Source: CAWHXG01 sp963833235 (lineage in GTDB: Bacteria > Pseudomonadota > Alphaproteobacteria > Rhodobacterales > Rhodobacteraceae). From it: a stretch of 64,000 nucleotides of DNA. Below the pieces are notes generated by a model. That model worked only from the letters and a program-made list of their open reading frames with translations, had not been told where the DNA came from and made no database searches. Of this stretch, positions 53,100-62,445 are shown in pieces. Every line of letters begins with the position of its first letter. Position 1 is the stretch's first letter. The translations under genes and the position numbers were made by a program. The DNA is taken from positions 186,001 to 250,000 of the forward strand of contig CAWHXG010000004.1 in NCBI GenBank assembly GCA_963833235.1. The letters run 5' to 3'.

Positions 53100-56000
53100 G
53101 CCATCTCCTTGAGGCGGTCCAGGGCGGCGCGCAGGCGGGCGGCTTCGGCCTCGCCCTGGCCCAGCCTTTCCCGTGTCTCTTCAACAACTTCGGAAGGGGC
53201 TGAGGCCACAAACGCCTCGTTGGACAAACGTCCGCGCAAGCCCTTGAGTTCCTTCTCCGATTTTTGGAGTGTCTTGTCGAGTTGCGCCTGCTCTTCGGCG
53301 ATGTCGATCGCGTCGGCGATGGGCAGCCCGAAGGTGCCGCCCGGAACCGCGACGGTCAGCGCATCGCGCGGCAACGCGTTGACTTCGCTTACGGAATTGA
53401 TCCGCGCGAGGCGCTGGATCAGGGGCAGGGAACTGGCGAGCGTGGCGCCGCCGGCGGCATCGAGATCGAGCTGCAGGAGCGGCAGGCGGGCGCCGGCCGG
53501 CACGTGCATCTGGGCGCGGAGCGAGCGGATCTCGTCGATTAGAACGATCACCCAGCCCATCTCGGCATCCGCCATTTCATCAGCGATATCGGCGGCTTGC
53601 TCGGTAGGCCACGGGGCGTGGACCAGCATGGTCGCGCGGCCTTCGGGCGGGGCGGTCAGCGCCCAGAGCTCTTCGGTGACGAAGGGCATGAAGGGATGCA
53701 GCAGGATCAGGCAGCGGTCCAGCACCCAGGCCATGACGGCGCGGGTTTCCTCAACGATTGCAGGGTCTTCGGAGGCGAAGAGGGGCTTTGCGAATTCCAC
53801 GTACCAGTCGCAGACGCGACCCCAGACGAAGCCGTAGAGCGCGGCCGAGGCGTCGTTGAAGCGGTAGGCGGCGAGGGCCGCGTCGACCTCGGCGCAGGCC
53901 CGCGCCGTCTCGCCGAGGATCCAGCGATTTGCCGTCTGGGAGGCCTCTGGAAGGCGTCGGCCTTGTGTCGGCTTTGTGTCGGCTTTGTGTCGGACCCCTG
54001 CGCGCGGTTCGTAAACCCCGTTCATCTCGGCGAAGCGCACCGCGTTCCAGAGCTTGGTGCCGAAATTGCGGTAGCCGGCGATGCGGTCGCGGCTGAGCTT
54101 CAGGTCGCGGCCCATGGCGGCCATGGACGACAGGGTGAAGCGCACGGCATCGGCGCCGAACTCGTCGATGAGGTCGAGCGGGTCGAGCACGTTGCCGAGC
54201 GACTTCGACATCTTCTTGCCCTTCTCGTCGCGAACGAGGGCGTGGACGTAGACATCGCCGAACGGCTTCTGACCGACGACGGCGTATTGCATCATCATCA
54301 TCCGGGCGACCCAGAAGAAGATGATGTCGAACCCGGTGATGAGGACGGAGGTGGGGAAGTAGGTCTGCAGGATCTCGTTCTGCGCATCCGCCTCGGCGTC
54401 GCCTGTCCAGCCCAAGGTGCCGAGCGGCCAGAGGCCGGAGGAGAACCAGGTGTCGAGGACGTCCGCATCCCGGTAGACCGGGATCGTGACGGGCGCCGCG
54501 GCCTGGGAGGCGCCGCTGGTCAGATCGCCGATCGAGGCCGACAGAAGTTCCTTGGCTTCCGCGGCCGTCTCGACGGCGCGGAAGTTGGCGTGACCGTAGT
54601 GTTCCGTCATGGCGGCGAAGGCAGCTTCCTCGCTGGCGGCAGCGAAGGCGCGCCATTCGCCGATGCCTTCGTTGCCGAGCTCGGGCGCATACCAGACCGG
54701 GATCCTGTGCCCCCACCAGAGCTGGCGGGAGATGCACCAGGGCTCGATGTTCTCCAGCCAGTTGAAATAGACCTTCCCGTGCTGCTCGGGCAGAATACGG
54801 ACCTCGCCCGACCGGACGGCGTCGATGGCGGGGCCGACGATCTTGCCCGTGTCGACGAACCACTGGTCGGTCAGCATCGGCTCGATGACGACCTTCGAGC
54901 GGTCGCCGAAGGGCTGCATGATCGGCTTTCGGCTCGACCAGGGGGACGAGCGCGTCGGGCGCGGTGCGTTCCTCGCCGCCCTCCTCGGGCGCCAGCGGCG
55001 GCGCCCCGGCGGCGGATGACGAGGCGGCGGCCTTGCCGAGGCGCGGATCGGTGGCGGGGACCATGACGGCCAGGCCCTCGGCGGTGATGTCGGCGACCAC
55101 GGCCTTGCGGGCCTCGAACCGGTCGAGGCCGCGATAGGCTTCGGGGACGAGGTTGACCTCGGTCACGTCCGGGGCGGCTTCGGCTTCGGGGAGCCCTCCG
55201 CCATGCGGGACTTGGCCAGCTCCATGGCGCGGGCGGCAGCCTCGACGTAGGGCAGGCCATCGCTGCGCATGGCGCCGCGCGTGTCCATCAGCGTGTAGAG
55301 CGGGATGCCGTTGCGCTGCGCCACGTCGTAGTCGTTGAAGTCGTGGGCGCCGGTGATCTTGACGGCGCCGGAGCCGAAGGCCGGGTCGGGGTAGTCGTCG
55401 GTGATGATCGGGATCAGGCGGCGATGCGCCTTCGGGCCGACGGGGATCTCGCAGAGCTGGCCGACAGGGGCGCATAGCGTTCGTCGGAGGGATGCACGGC
55501 CACGGCGCCGTCGCCCAGCATCGTCTCGGGCCGCGTGGTGGCGATGGAGATGTAGTCGCGGGTCTCGCGCAGGGTCTCGCGGCCGTCCTCGTCCTTCTCG
55601 ACGTACTCGTAGGTCGCGCGTTCCCCGGTCGCGGGATCGGCGGCGAGCGGGTACTTGAAGTGCCACATATGGCCCGGGGTCTCGACGTTCTCGACCTCCA
55701 GATCGCTGATCGCGGTCTCGAACTTCGGGTCCCAGTTGACCAGCCGCTTGCCGCGATAGATCAGCCCGTCCTCGAACATGTCGCACGAAGACCCGCATGA
55801 CGGCATCGTGGAAGCTGCCCTCCTCGCCCTCGGGCGCTTCCGGCGCGCCCGACATGGTGAAGGCCTCGCGCGACCAGTCGCAGGAGGCGCCGAGGCGCTT
55901 GAGCTGGCCGATGATCGTGCCGCGGGATTTCTGCTTCTGCGCCCAGACGCGGGCGGTGAAGGCGGTGCGGCCCATCTGGGCTCGGGTGCCCTCGCCGTTG

Positions 56001-56299
56001 GCCGCCATCTCGCGTTCGGTGACCATCTGGGTGGCGATGCCGGCATGGTCGGTGCCCGGTTGCCAGAGGGTGTCGTGGCCGCGCATCCGGTGCCAGCGGG
56101 TGAGGATGTCCTGCAACGTGTTGTTGAAGGCGTGGCCCATGTGCAGCGAGCCGGTGACGTTGGGCGGCGGGATGAGGATGCTGAACGCCTCGGCCCCCGG
56201 CGCGGCGTTGGCCCCGGCTTCGAAGGCGCCGGCCTCTTCCCAGGCGGAATAGAGGCGCGGTTCGGCCGTGGCGGCATCGAATGTCTTGTCCATGGCCAT
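53096..56299 (-). pseudogene. valS: Valine-tRNA ligase, four frameshifts as sequenced
   Basis: Class I synthetase, HIGH motif in PPNVTGSLHMGHAFNNT, KMSKS in KGKKMSKSLGNVLDPLD, then the anticodon-binding domain and C-terminal coiled coil. Going from the ATG at 56299 the frame breaks at about 55783 (extra base), 55465 (missing base), 55194-55196 (missing base in GGG) and 54927-54929 (extra base in AAA). Each side of every break is clear ValS sequence, the shifts sum to zero, and the corrected protein is about 1067 residues. An essential gene with four clean indels points to sequence error rather than decay. Confidence 0.95.
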
Positions 56300-56394
56300 G
56301 GGTCGCCCTCCTCGCGTGCCGACGTGTCAGACGGGGGGGATAGCGAAACGGGCCGCCAAGGTGAAGGGGCGGCGTCGCGGCGCGGGCCTGGCCT

Positions 56395-57159
56395 TCAGCC
56401 GCCGGGGTCGAAGCCTTCGAAGATGCGGTTGTCGGCGAGGGGGCGCGCGGCAGCGTAATCGGCGGGGGTGAAGATGCCCCAGACCAGGACGGGCAGGCCG
56501 GCGGCGCGCCAGGCGCGGATCGGCGCCGTGCCGGCGATGGCGAGGGCGACGCCAAGGAAGTGCGGCGCGGCGAGGGGCGTCGCGGCGGCGCTGCGGTGCA
56601 GGGCCCGGCTGGCCGGCGGCAGGTGGCGGCCGGTGCCGGCGAGAAGGCCGCGGGGCAGGGCGGGCGCGTGGCGGCGGAACCAGCGGAGCGCCGCGACGTC
56701 GAAGGACTGGAGCGCGGCGGGGCCGGCGTGGCGGGCGAGCCTGGCGGCGAGGGCGGGCCAGAGCGGATCGGGGCGCGGGTCGGGCCGGCTGCGTTGCTTG
56801 ACCTCGATCAGCAGGGGCACGCGGGCGCCGGCCAGTTCGAGGACGTCGTCGAGCGTCGGGATCGTCTGGTCGGTGCCGAGGAGGGTGTGGCGGGGAAGGT
56901 CGCCCGGGGTCAGATCGCCGATGCGGCCGGGCCGGCCGGTGAGGCGTGCGAGCGTTGCGTCGTGGAAGACCGCCGGGGTGCCGTCCGCCAGGCCGTGCAC
57001 GTCGAGCTCGACGGGAAAGCCGCGGGCGGCGGCGGCCTCGAAGGCGGCCAGCGAGTTCTCGGGCCGGCCGGCGGCCATGTCGTGCAGGCCGCGATGCGCG
57101 ATGGGGCGGCCCCGCAGCCAACCGGGGGCGGGCGTGGGAGCATTGCTCCGGAGCGGCAT
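56395..57159 (-). CDS. Glycerophosphodiester phosphodiesterase-family protein
   Basis: 254 residues. GDPD barrel with the catalytic N-terminal motif RPIAHRGLHDMAAGRPENSL (HRG, EN), VELDVHGLADGTPAVFHDATL (ExD, HD), and PLLIEVKQRS. It hydrolyses deacylated phospholipids to glycerol-3-phosphate and an alcohol. No signal peptide, so cytosolic. ATG at 57159. It lies 34 bases downstream of metF, on the same strand. Confidence 0.92.
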   Translation of the reverse strand: MPLRSNAPTPAPGWLRGRPIAHRGLHDMAAGRPENSLAAFEAAAARGFPVELDVHGLADGTPAVFHDATLARLTGRPGRIGDLTPGDLPRHTLLGTDQTIPTLDDVLELAGARVPLLIEVKQRSRPDPRPDPLWPALAARLARHAGPAALQSFDVAALRWFRRHAPALPRGLLAGTGRHLPPASRALHRSAAATPLAAPHFLGVALAIAGTAPIRAWRAAGLPVLVWGIFTPADYAAARPLADNRIFEGFDPGG

Positions 57160-57193
57160 GGCCGGATGGCCCGCGGCGGGGCCGGGGCGCGGC

Positions 57194-58060
57194 TCAGGCG
57201 ACCTTGCGCAGGGCGCTGCCGGTCTCGACGCCGAGCGCGTGGCAGATGTCGCGGGTGAGGTGCGGCTTGTTGAGGGTGTAGAAGTGCAGCTCCTCGACGC
57301 CGCCGGCCAGAAGCTCCGAGCAGAGTTCGGTCGCGAGCGCGGTGGCCAGCAGGTCGGCGCGGCCGTCGCGTTCGGCGGCGGCGAAGGCCTCATCCAGCAT
57401 CGGCGGGATCGGGGTGCCGCAGCTTGTCGCGAAACGTTTGGTGCCGGTCCACGAGGCGATGGGCAGGATGCCGGGGACGATGGGCGCGGCGATGCCGGCG
57501 CGGGTGCAGGCGTCGCGGAAGCGGAAGAACGTTTCCGCCTCGAAGAAGAACTGGGTGATGGCGCGGTCGGCGCCCGCGTCGATCTTGCGCTTCAGCCAGT
57601 CGACGTCGGCGGTGTCGCTCGCGGCCTCGGGATGCCTGTCGGGGTAGGCGCCCACGGTCAGCTCGAAGCGCCCGGTCTCGGCCAGCGCCGCGATCAGCTC
57701 GCAGCTGTCGGCGAAGCCACCGGGATGCGGGGCGAAGGCGGTCTCGGCCTTCGGCGCGTCGCCGCGCAGGGCGACGATGCGGGTCACGCCGGCCTCGGCG
57801 TAGCGGTGCGCGATCTCCAGGGTTTCCTCGCGGGTCGCCTCGACGCAGGTGAGATGCGCGGCGACCTCGAGCCCGAAGCGCGTGCCGATGGTGGTCACCG
57901 CCTCGTGGGTCAGGTCGCGGGTGGTGCCGCCGGCGCCGTAGGTCACCGACACGTAGTCCGGCCCCAGGGGCGCCAGCGTCTGCACGGTGTCCCAAAGCCG
58001 GAACGCGCCTTCGAGCGACTTCGGCGGGAAGAATTCGAACGAGATGCGCGGTTCCGACAT
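57194..58060 (-). CDS. metF: Methylenetetrahydrofolate reductase
   Basis: 288 residues, FAD-dependent TIM barrel giving 5-methyl-THF for methionine synthesis. ISFEFFPPKSLEG at the start (catalytic Glu), SVTYGAGGTTRDLTHEAV, VALRGDAPKAET, and KIDAGADRAITQFFFE are all family motifs. ATG at 58060. Divergent from metR with 95 bases between and a MetR-type box in that space, so likely activated by MetR with homocysteine. Confidence 0.97.
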   Translation of the reverse strand: MSEPRISFEFFPPKSLEGAFRLWDTVQTLAPLGPDYVSVTYGAGGTTRDLTHEAVTTIGTRFGLEVAAHLTCVEATREETLEIAHRYAEAGVTRIVALRGDAPKAETAFAPHPGGFADSCELIAALAETGRFELTVGAYPDRHPEAASDTADVDWLKRKIDAGADRAITQFFFEAETFFRFRDACTRAGIAAPIVPGILPIASWTGTKRFATSCGTPIPPMLDEAFAAAERDGRADLLATALATELCSELLAGGVEELHFYTLNKPHLTRDICHALGVETGSALRKVA

Positions 58061-58108
58061 TTTCCATCCCTCCAGCGACAGGGGCGATCTATCCCATGGA
58101 TTTTGCCG

Positions 58109-58121
58109 TGAGACAAATTCA
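58109..58121. promoter_or_regulatory. Candidate MetR operator
   Basis: TGAGACAAATTCA fits the MetR site TGAA-N5-TTCA with one mismatch. It lies in the metF-metR intergenic space, placed to serve both divergent genes. A short CAT tandem run follows at 58129-58142. Confidence 0.45.
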
Positions 58122-58155
58122 TAACGGTCATCATCATCATGAGGCGAACCGAGAG

Positions 58156-59061
58156 ATGCATCTGGAGTTCAGGCATCTGCGCAGCGTCAAGGCGATCCAC
58201 GAGGCCGGCGGTCTGGCGAAGGCCGCCGCCACCCTGCATGTCACGCAAAGCGCCCTGAGCCATCAGATCAAGGGGCTGGAGGCGCAGGCGGGGGTGGAGC
58301 TGTTCCTGCGCAAGTCCAAGCCCCTGCGGCTTTCGCCTGCGGGAATGAAGCTCCTGCGGCTCGCCGAGCGGGTGCTGCCCGAGGTCGCGGCGCTGGAGGA
58401 GGAATTCCGCGGCGTCGCGGCCGGAAAGTCTGGGCGGCTGCACATCGCCATCGAGTGCCATGCCTGCTTCGACTGGCTGCTGCCGGTGCTGGAGGCCTTC
58501 CGCAAGGTCTGGCCTGAGGTGGACGTGGACATCCGGCCCGGCCTCAGCTTCGGCGCCCTGCCGGCGTTGCAGCGCGAGGACGTGGACCTGGTGATCTCGT
58601 CCGATCCCGAGCCGCTGGACGACATCGAATTCGTGCCGCTCTTCGATTACGAGCCGGTGCTGGTGGCGGCGTCGGCGCATCCTCTTGCAGCCAAGCCCTT
58701 CGTGGTGGCGGAGGATCTCGCCGAGGAGCTGCTGATCACCTATCCGGTGCCGCGGCCCCGGCTGGACGCGTTCAGCCAGCTTCTGACCCCTGCGGGCGTG
58801 ACCCCGCGGGCGGTGCGGCAGGTGGAGCTGACCGCGGTGATCCTGATGCTTGTGGCCTCGGGGCGCGGCGTGGCGGTGCTGCCCGACTGGGTGGTGCGCG
58901 GGCTGCGCGGCAATCCCGACTACGCGGTGCGGCCGCTGACCGAGCGCGGCATCACGCGGCGCCTTTACGGTGCGGTGCGGCGCGAGGCCCAGGAGGTGCC
59001 CTTCATGGCGCATGTGCTGCGGCTGTGCCGGACGGAGCCGATGAGGCTGCAGAAGGGGTAG
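58156..59061 (+). CDS. metR: LysR-family methionine regulator MetR
   Basis: 301 residues. HTH region HLRSVKAIHEAGGLAKAAATL, then HVTQSALSHQIKGLE and FLRKSKPLRLSPAG, close to enterobacterial MetR. The effector domain keeps IAIECHACFDWL, the hallmark of MetR, and ITYPVPRPRLD. The ATG at 58156 (MHLEFRHLRS) matches MetR better than the upstream ATG at 58096, which would lie over the candidate operator. Divergent from metF, its expected target. Confidence 0.93.
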   Translation: MHLEFRHLRSVKAIHEAGGLAKAAATLHVTQSALSHQIKGLEAQAGVELFLRKSKPLRLSPAGMKLLRLAERVLPEVAALEEEFRGVAAGKSGRLHIAIECHACFDWLLPVLEAFRKVWPEVDVDIRPGLSFGALPALQREDVDLVISSDPEPLDDIEFVPLFDYEPVLVAASAHPLAAKPFVVAEDLAEELLITYPVPRPRLDAFSQLLTPAGVTPRAVRQVELTAVILMLVASGRGVAVLPDWVVRGLRGNPDYAVRPLTERGITRRLYGAVRREAQEVPFMAHVLRLCRTEPMRLQKG

Positions 59062-59143
59062 GCCGGCATGCCGAGTGCGCGGCTTCGGATGTCGCCGGCT
59101 TGCGCTTCGGCCGCCGGGCCGCGTTCGTTGCCCGGGCCGATGC

Positions 59144-60031
59144 CTACCATCGCCCGGAGGACGGAAAGACCAGCGCTTCCGTGTCGGGCCGGGTCTCGAG
59201 CATCTGCTGGACCTCGTGGTCGGGCGCGTCGGGGATCTCGTCGGACCAGACCTTGAAGAAGTTAAGCTGATAGCCGCCGTAGGACGTGGCGATCGCCACG
59301 TCGGCGGCGTCTTCGCCATGCACCATCAGCACCCGGCCGATGCGGGGCGTGTTGTGTCGGGCGTCGAACGTATGCCAGCGGCCGCCGATATAGGCCTCGA
59401 ACCAGGCGCAGAAATCGCCCGGGCCGGCATAGGGCACGTCGATATCCGGCAGGTAGCCGCTGGCGTATCGTGCGGGGATGTTCATCGCCCGGCACAGGGT
59501 CACGGAGAAATGCGCGAAGTCGCGGCAGACGCCGGTCTTCTCGCGCTGCACCTCGGAGGCGGTCTTGTCCGAACGGCCGAACTTGTAGCCGAAGGAGGTC
59601 TCCTCGTGGACATGGTCGCAGATCGCCTGCACCCGCGCCCAGCCGCCCTCGATATGCCCGAAGCGGTTCCAGGCGAAATTGCTGAGCGTGTCGCTGTCGC
59701 AATACCGGCTGGCCACGAGGTAGCGCAGCGTGTCGTCGGGCAGCTCGTCCACGGGATGCTGCACGGCGGACCAATCGACCGGGTCGGGTTCGCGCGACAT
59801 CTCTATCACCGCGTCGGACCACAGGTGCAGCCGCCCGCCCGGCGCGACCATCCGGGTGATGCGGTTGCCGAACTGGTCGATGTATTCGCGGGCGGGCGTG
59901 ACGGGATCGGTGCGCACCACGTCCTGCCCGATGATCCGCCCCGTGACGGAGGTATGCACCGAAAGGGCCAGCAGCAGCGGCACCGGGCCTGGGCAGTCGG
60001 CGGTGATCTCGAACCCGAAGCGCATGAGCAT
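59144..60031 (-). CDS. Transglutaminase-like protease-fold protein
   Basis: 295 residues. An N-terminal beta domain precedes a transglutaminase core: catalytic Cys in EKTGVCRDFAHFSVTLCRAM, His in WHTFDARHN with the Asp following. This is the bacterial family often found with alpha-E/ATP-grasp circularly permuted genes (peptidase or amide-bond chemistry), but those are not adjacent here. No signal peptide. The ATG at 60031 (MLMRFGFEI) fits the family start. Confidence 0.9.
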   Translation of the reverse strand: MLMRFGFEITADCPGPVPLLLALSVHTSVTGRIIGQDVVRTDPVTPAREYIDQFGNRITRMVAPGGRLHLWSDAVIEMSREPDPVDWSAVQHPVDELPDDTLRYLVASRYCDSDTLSNFAWNRFGHIEGGWARVQAICDHVHEETSFGYKFGRSDKTASEVQREKTGVCRDFAHFSVTLCRAMNIPARYASGYLPDIDVPYAGPGDFCAWFEAYIGGRWHTFDARHNTPRIGRVLMVHGEDAADVAIATSYGGYQLNFFKVWSDEIPDAPDHEVQQMLETRPDTEALVFPSSGRW

Positions 60032-60223
60032 GGGCGATGTCCCTTCACGGTCTGATGCTGCGGCGCATCCGTTGGCGACCGGCGCTACCACGGGGCCGCA
60101 GGCGCTGCACGGGGAAAACGTTAACGCTGCGCGGGCCGGCCGTGCCCGGGGCCGTGCCGCGCCTTGCCCCTCTGGCGGCGCCCGCGTATGTGGCGCGCTT
60201 CACCAGCGAGGATACCGGACGTC

Positions 60224-61042
60224 ATGCAGGGCAGCGCCAATCTGAACGTGATGATGAAGGCGGCGCGCAAGGCCGGGCGCGGGCTGGTGAAGGATTTCCG
60301 CGAGGTCGAGAACCTGCAGGTCACCGTGAAGGGGGCCGGCGACTTCGTGACCCGGGCCGACATCGCCGCCGAGGCCGTGCTGAAGGCGGAGCTGATGGGC
60401 GCGCGGCCGAGCTATGGCTGGCTTGGCGAGGAGAGCCCCGAGGAAGAGGGGCAGGACCCGACCCGGCGCTGGATCGTCGACCCGCTGGACGGCACGACGA
60501 ACTACCTGCACGGGCTGCCGCACTGGGCGATCAGCATCGCGCTGGAGCACAAGGGCGAGGTGGTGGCCGGGGTCGTCTACGACCCCGCGAAGGACGAGAT
60601 GTTCTATGCCGAGAAGGGGCAGGGCGCCTGGATGAACCTCAGCCAGCGCTTGCGGGTGTCGGGGCGGACGCGGATGATCGAGGGGCTTTTCGCGACGGGT
60701 GTGCCGTTTGCCGGGCGTCCGATGCTGCCGGCGACGTTGCAGGATCTGGCTCGGCTGATGCCGCAATGCGCGGGCGTGCGGCGGTGGGGGGCGGCGTCGC
60801 TGGACCTGGCCTATGTGGCCGCCGGGCGGTTCGACGGGTATTGGGAGCGCGGACTGGCGCCCTGGGGCATGGCGGCCGGGCTGATCATCGTGCGCGAGGC
60901 GGGCGGCTTCGCGGAGCCGCTGCGCAAGCCGGGCGACCGGGGCACCGGGCAGGACGCGGCGATCTTCGACAGCGGATCGGTGGTTGCGGGGAATTCGGGG
61001 TTGTTCGAGGGCTTCGCCGGGGTGATCCGCGAGCGGCCCTAG
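60224..61042 (+). CDS. Inositol monophosphatase-family protein (SuhB-like) with altered metal site
   Basis: 272 residues. Mg-dependent phosphatase fold: GDFVTRADIAAE, GWLGEESPEEEG (metal Glu), WIVDPLDGTTNYLHGLPHWA (DPLDGTxN metal loop). In the C-terminal signature, normally WDxAAG, the sequence is LAPWGMAAGLIIVREAGG: the metal-ligand Asp is Gly at residue 215 (codon 60866-60868). Other ligands look intact. SuhB-type members dephosphorylate inositol phosphates or bind RNA polymerase. The start at 60224 is favoured; the upstream frame is unconserved. Confidence 0.92.
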   Translation: MQGSANLNVMMKAARKAGRGLVKDFREVENLQVTVKGAGDFVTRADIAAEAVLKAELMGARPSYGWLGEESPEEEGQDPTRRWIVDPLDGTTNYLHGLPHWAISIALEHKGEVVAGVVYDPAKDEMFYAEKGQGAWMNLSQRLRVSGRTRMIEGLFATGVPFAGRPMLPATLQDLARLMPQCAGVRRWGAASLDLAYVAAGRFDGYWERGLAPWGMAAGLIIVREAGGFAEPLRKPGDRGTGQDAAIFDSGSVVAGNSGLFEGFAGVIRERP

Positions 61043-61078
61043 AGCCGCCGACCGACGTGCTTCGGGTCGAGGCGGAGC

Positions 61079-61112
61079 AGCGCCCGCACCGCCCGAGCGG
61101 CGCGGGTGCCGG
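61079..61112. repeat. GC-rich repeat, copy D
   Basis: Carries the core CGCCCGCACCGCCC (61081-61094), identical to copies B and C, followed by the short hairpin CGGC/GCCG (61099-61112). It lies just downstream of the inositol monophosphatase gene. Confidence 0.4.
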
Positions 61113-61163
61113 CCCACGTCCGTTGCGGAACATCGCGCGGGACGTTCGGGGCGGAGCCGGTGC

Positions 61164-61547
61164 CTATCTGGCGTCGGATGGGTGGTTCACGCCGTCGGCC
61201 CAGGGCACGGGATCCAGATCGCGCGGGTTCAGTCCTTGGATCCCGCCGGCATTGACCCCGTATTCGTGAGGGTTCGAGCGGCGGCGGTGATGGGTGTAGC
61301 AGCCGCAGGTGGGGCAGAAATGGTGCCGAGCTGTGTGGGTGCCGAAGCTGTAGGTGGCCAGGTGCCCGGCGCCACGCAGAAGATGCAGGTCGCCCTCCGC
61401 CACGGTCAGGGCCACGGCGCCCCGGCGGCGGCAGAACGAGCAGTCGCAGCGACGGGCCTCGGCGACCCCCCCCTTCAGACGGATGCGCAGCTCGACCGCG
61501 CCGCAATGGCAGGTCAGGCGGTGGGTCTCGCCGCTGGGCAGGCTCAC
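61164..61547 (-). CDS. GFA/CENP-V family zinc protein
   Basis: 127 residues. Mss4-like beta-tent with zinc ligands in TCHCGAVELR, CDCSFCRRRGAV and FCPTCGCYTHHRR. Known members include S-(hydroxymethyl)glutathione synthase, but most act on unknown thiol adducts. The start is GTG at 61547, overlapping the rhomboid stop by four bases (GTGA). The C-terminal GVNAGGIQGL...DGVNHPSD matches the family. Confidence 0.9.
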   Translation of the reverse strand: MSLPSGETHRLTCHCGAVELRIRLKGGVAEARRCDCSFCRRRGAVALTVAEGDLHLLRGAGHLATYSFGTHTARHHFCPTCGCYTHHRRRSNPHEYGVNAGGIQGLNPRDLDPVPWADGVNHPSDAR

Positions 61548-62344
61548 CGGCGGCGGCCCACCTTGGGAATGTCGCTGGCCGCGAGAGGCGGCGTGCGCCC
61601 CCGCCGCTTGGCGCGCCCCACCGCCGGGATGGCCGTGCGGCGGTAGGTGGCGGGCTCGTTCGGCGGGTGGCCGTGGGTGCGGCTCCAGAAGCCCGGGCCG
61701 CCACGCGAAAGCCAGAACGGCAGGATCAGCGCCAGCCCCACCACGAAGCCGCCCGCATGCGCCCAGTAGGCCACCCCGCCGCCCGCCGTGGGCGTCATCG
61801 CGCCGCTGAAGAGCTGGATACCGAACCAGATGCCGAGCACCGCGAAGGCGGGAATGGGCACGATCCGGAATATGATCACGATGATGAAGAGCACATCCAC
61901 CCGGGCCTTCGGGAAAAGCAGCAGATAACCGCCCATCACGCCTGCGATGGCGCCGGACGCGCCCACCAGCGGCACCGTGGAGCCGGGATCGGCCAGGATC
62001 TGCGCCAGCCCTGCCCCGATCCCGGCCACCACATAGAAGGCGAGGTAGCGCAGATGACCCAGCTGATCCTCAAGATTGTCGCCGAAGATGTGCAGGAACA
62101 GCATGTTGCCACCCAGGTGCAGCCAGCCGCCATGCAGGAACATGGAGGTGACGAGGGTCGGCAGGGCGTGCCCTTCCGTGATGAAGGCCGGGACGATGGC
62201 CCAGGTGTAGAAGAATTCCTGCAGCGCGCGCGGATCGGACGAGAGCGGCCAGTAGGCGAGGAACACCAGAATGTTGGCGGCAATCAGGGCATAGTTCACG
62301 AAGGGCGTGCGGGCGGTGGGATTGTGATCGCGGAGCGGGAACAT
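61544..62344 (-). CDS. Rhomboid-family intramembrane protease
   Basis: 266 residues with six or seven membrane helices. Active-site Ser in LVGASGAIAGVMGGYLLL (GxSG) and His in YWAHAGGFVVGLAL; the HGGWLHLGGNMLFLHIFG oxyanion and stabilising region is typical. The C-terminal tail is cytosolic, basic and proline-rich. The ATG at 62344 (MFPLRDHNPT) is the usual start in this group, better than a TTG further upstream. Operon with the GFA gene. Confidence 0.93.
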   Translation of the reverse strand: MFPLRDHNPTARTPFVNYALIAANILVFLAYWPLSSDPRALQEFFYTWAIVPAFITEGHALPTLVTSMFLHGGWLHLGGNMLFLHIFGDNLEDQLGHLRYLAFYVVAGIGAGLAQILADPGSTVPLVGASGAIAGVMGGYLLLFPKARVDVLFIIVIIFRIVPIPAFAVLGIWFGIQLFSGAMTPTAGGGVAYWAHAGGFVVGLALILPFWLSRGGPGFWSRTHGHPPNEPATYRRTAIPAVGRAKRRGRTPPLAASDIPKVGRRR

Positions 62345-62445
62345 GCGCGCATAGGTGTGGCGGCGAGGGGCGCTGGTCAAGGTGCCGCCTTGCGGCTGGA
62401 TTAACGGTCGCGCCGGATGCCGGCCCGTGGCATGAAGGCGTCCAT

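Noticed and set aside
58129..58142. Run of CAT units as a possible variable microsatellite gene switch
   Set aside because: Only four units, and it lies upstream of the preferred metR start, so it would not change the reading frame.
62401..62445. Promoter directly upstream of tRNA-Leu
   Set aside because: TTGCGG at about 62390 has no acceptable -10 at 16-18 bases; an alternative TGGTCA-N17-TGGATT pair matches too weakly.
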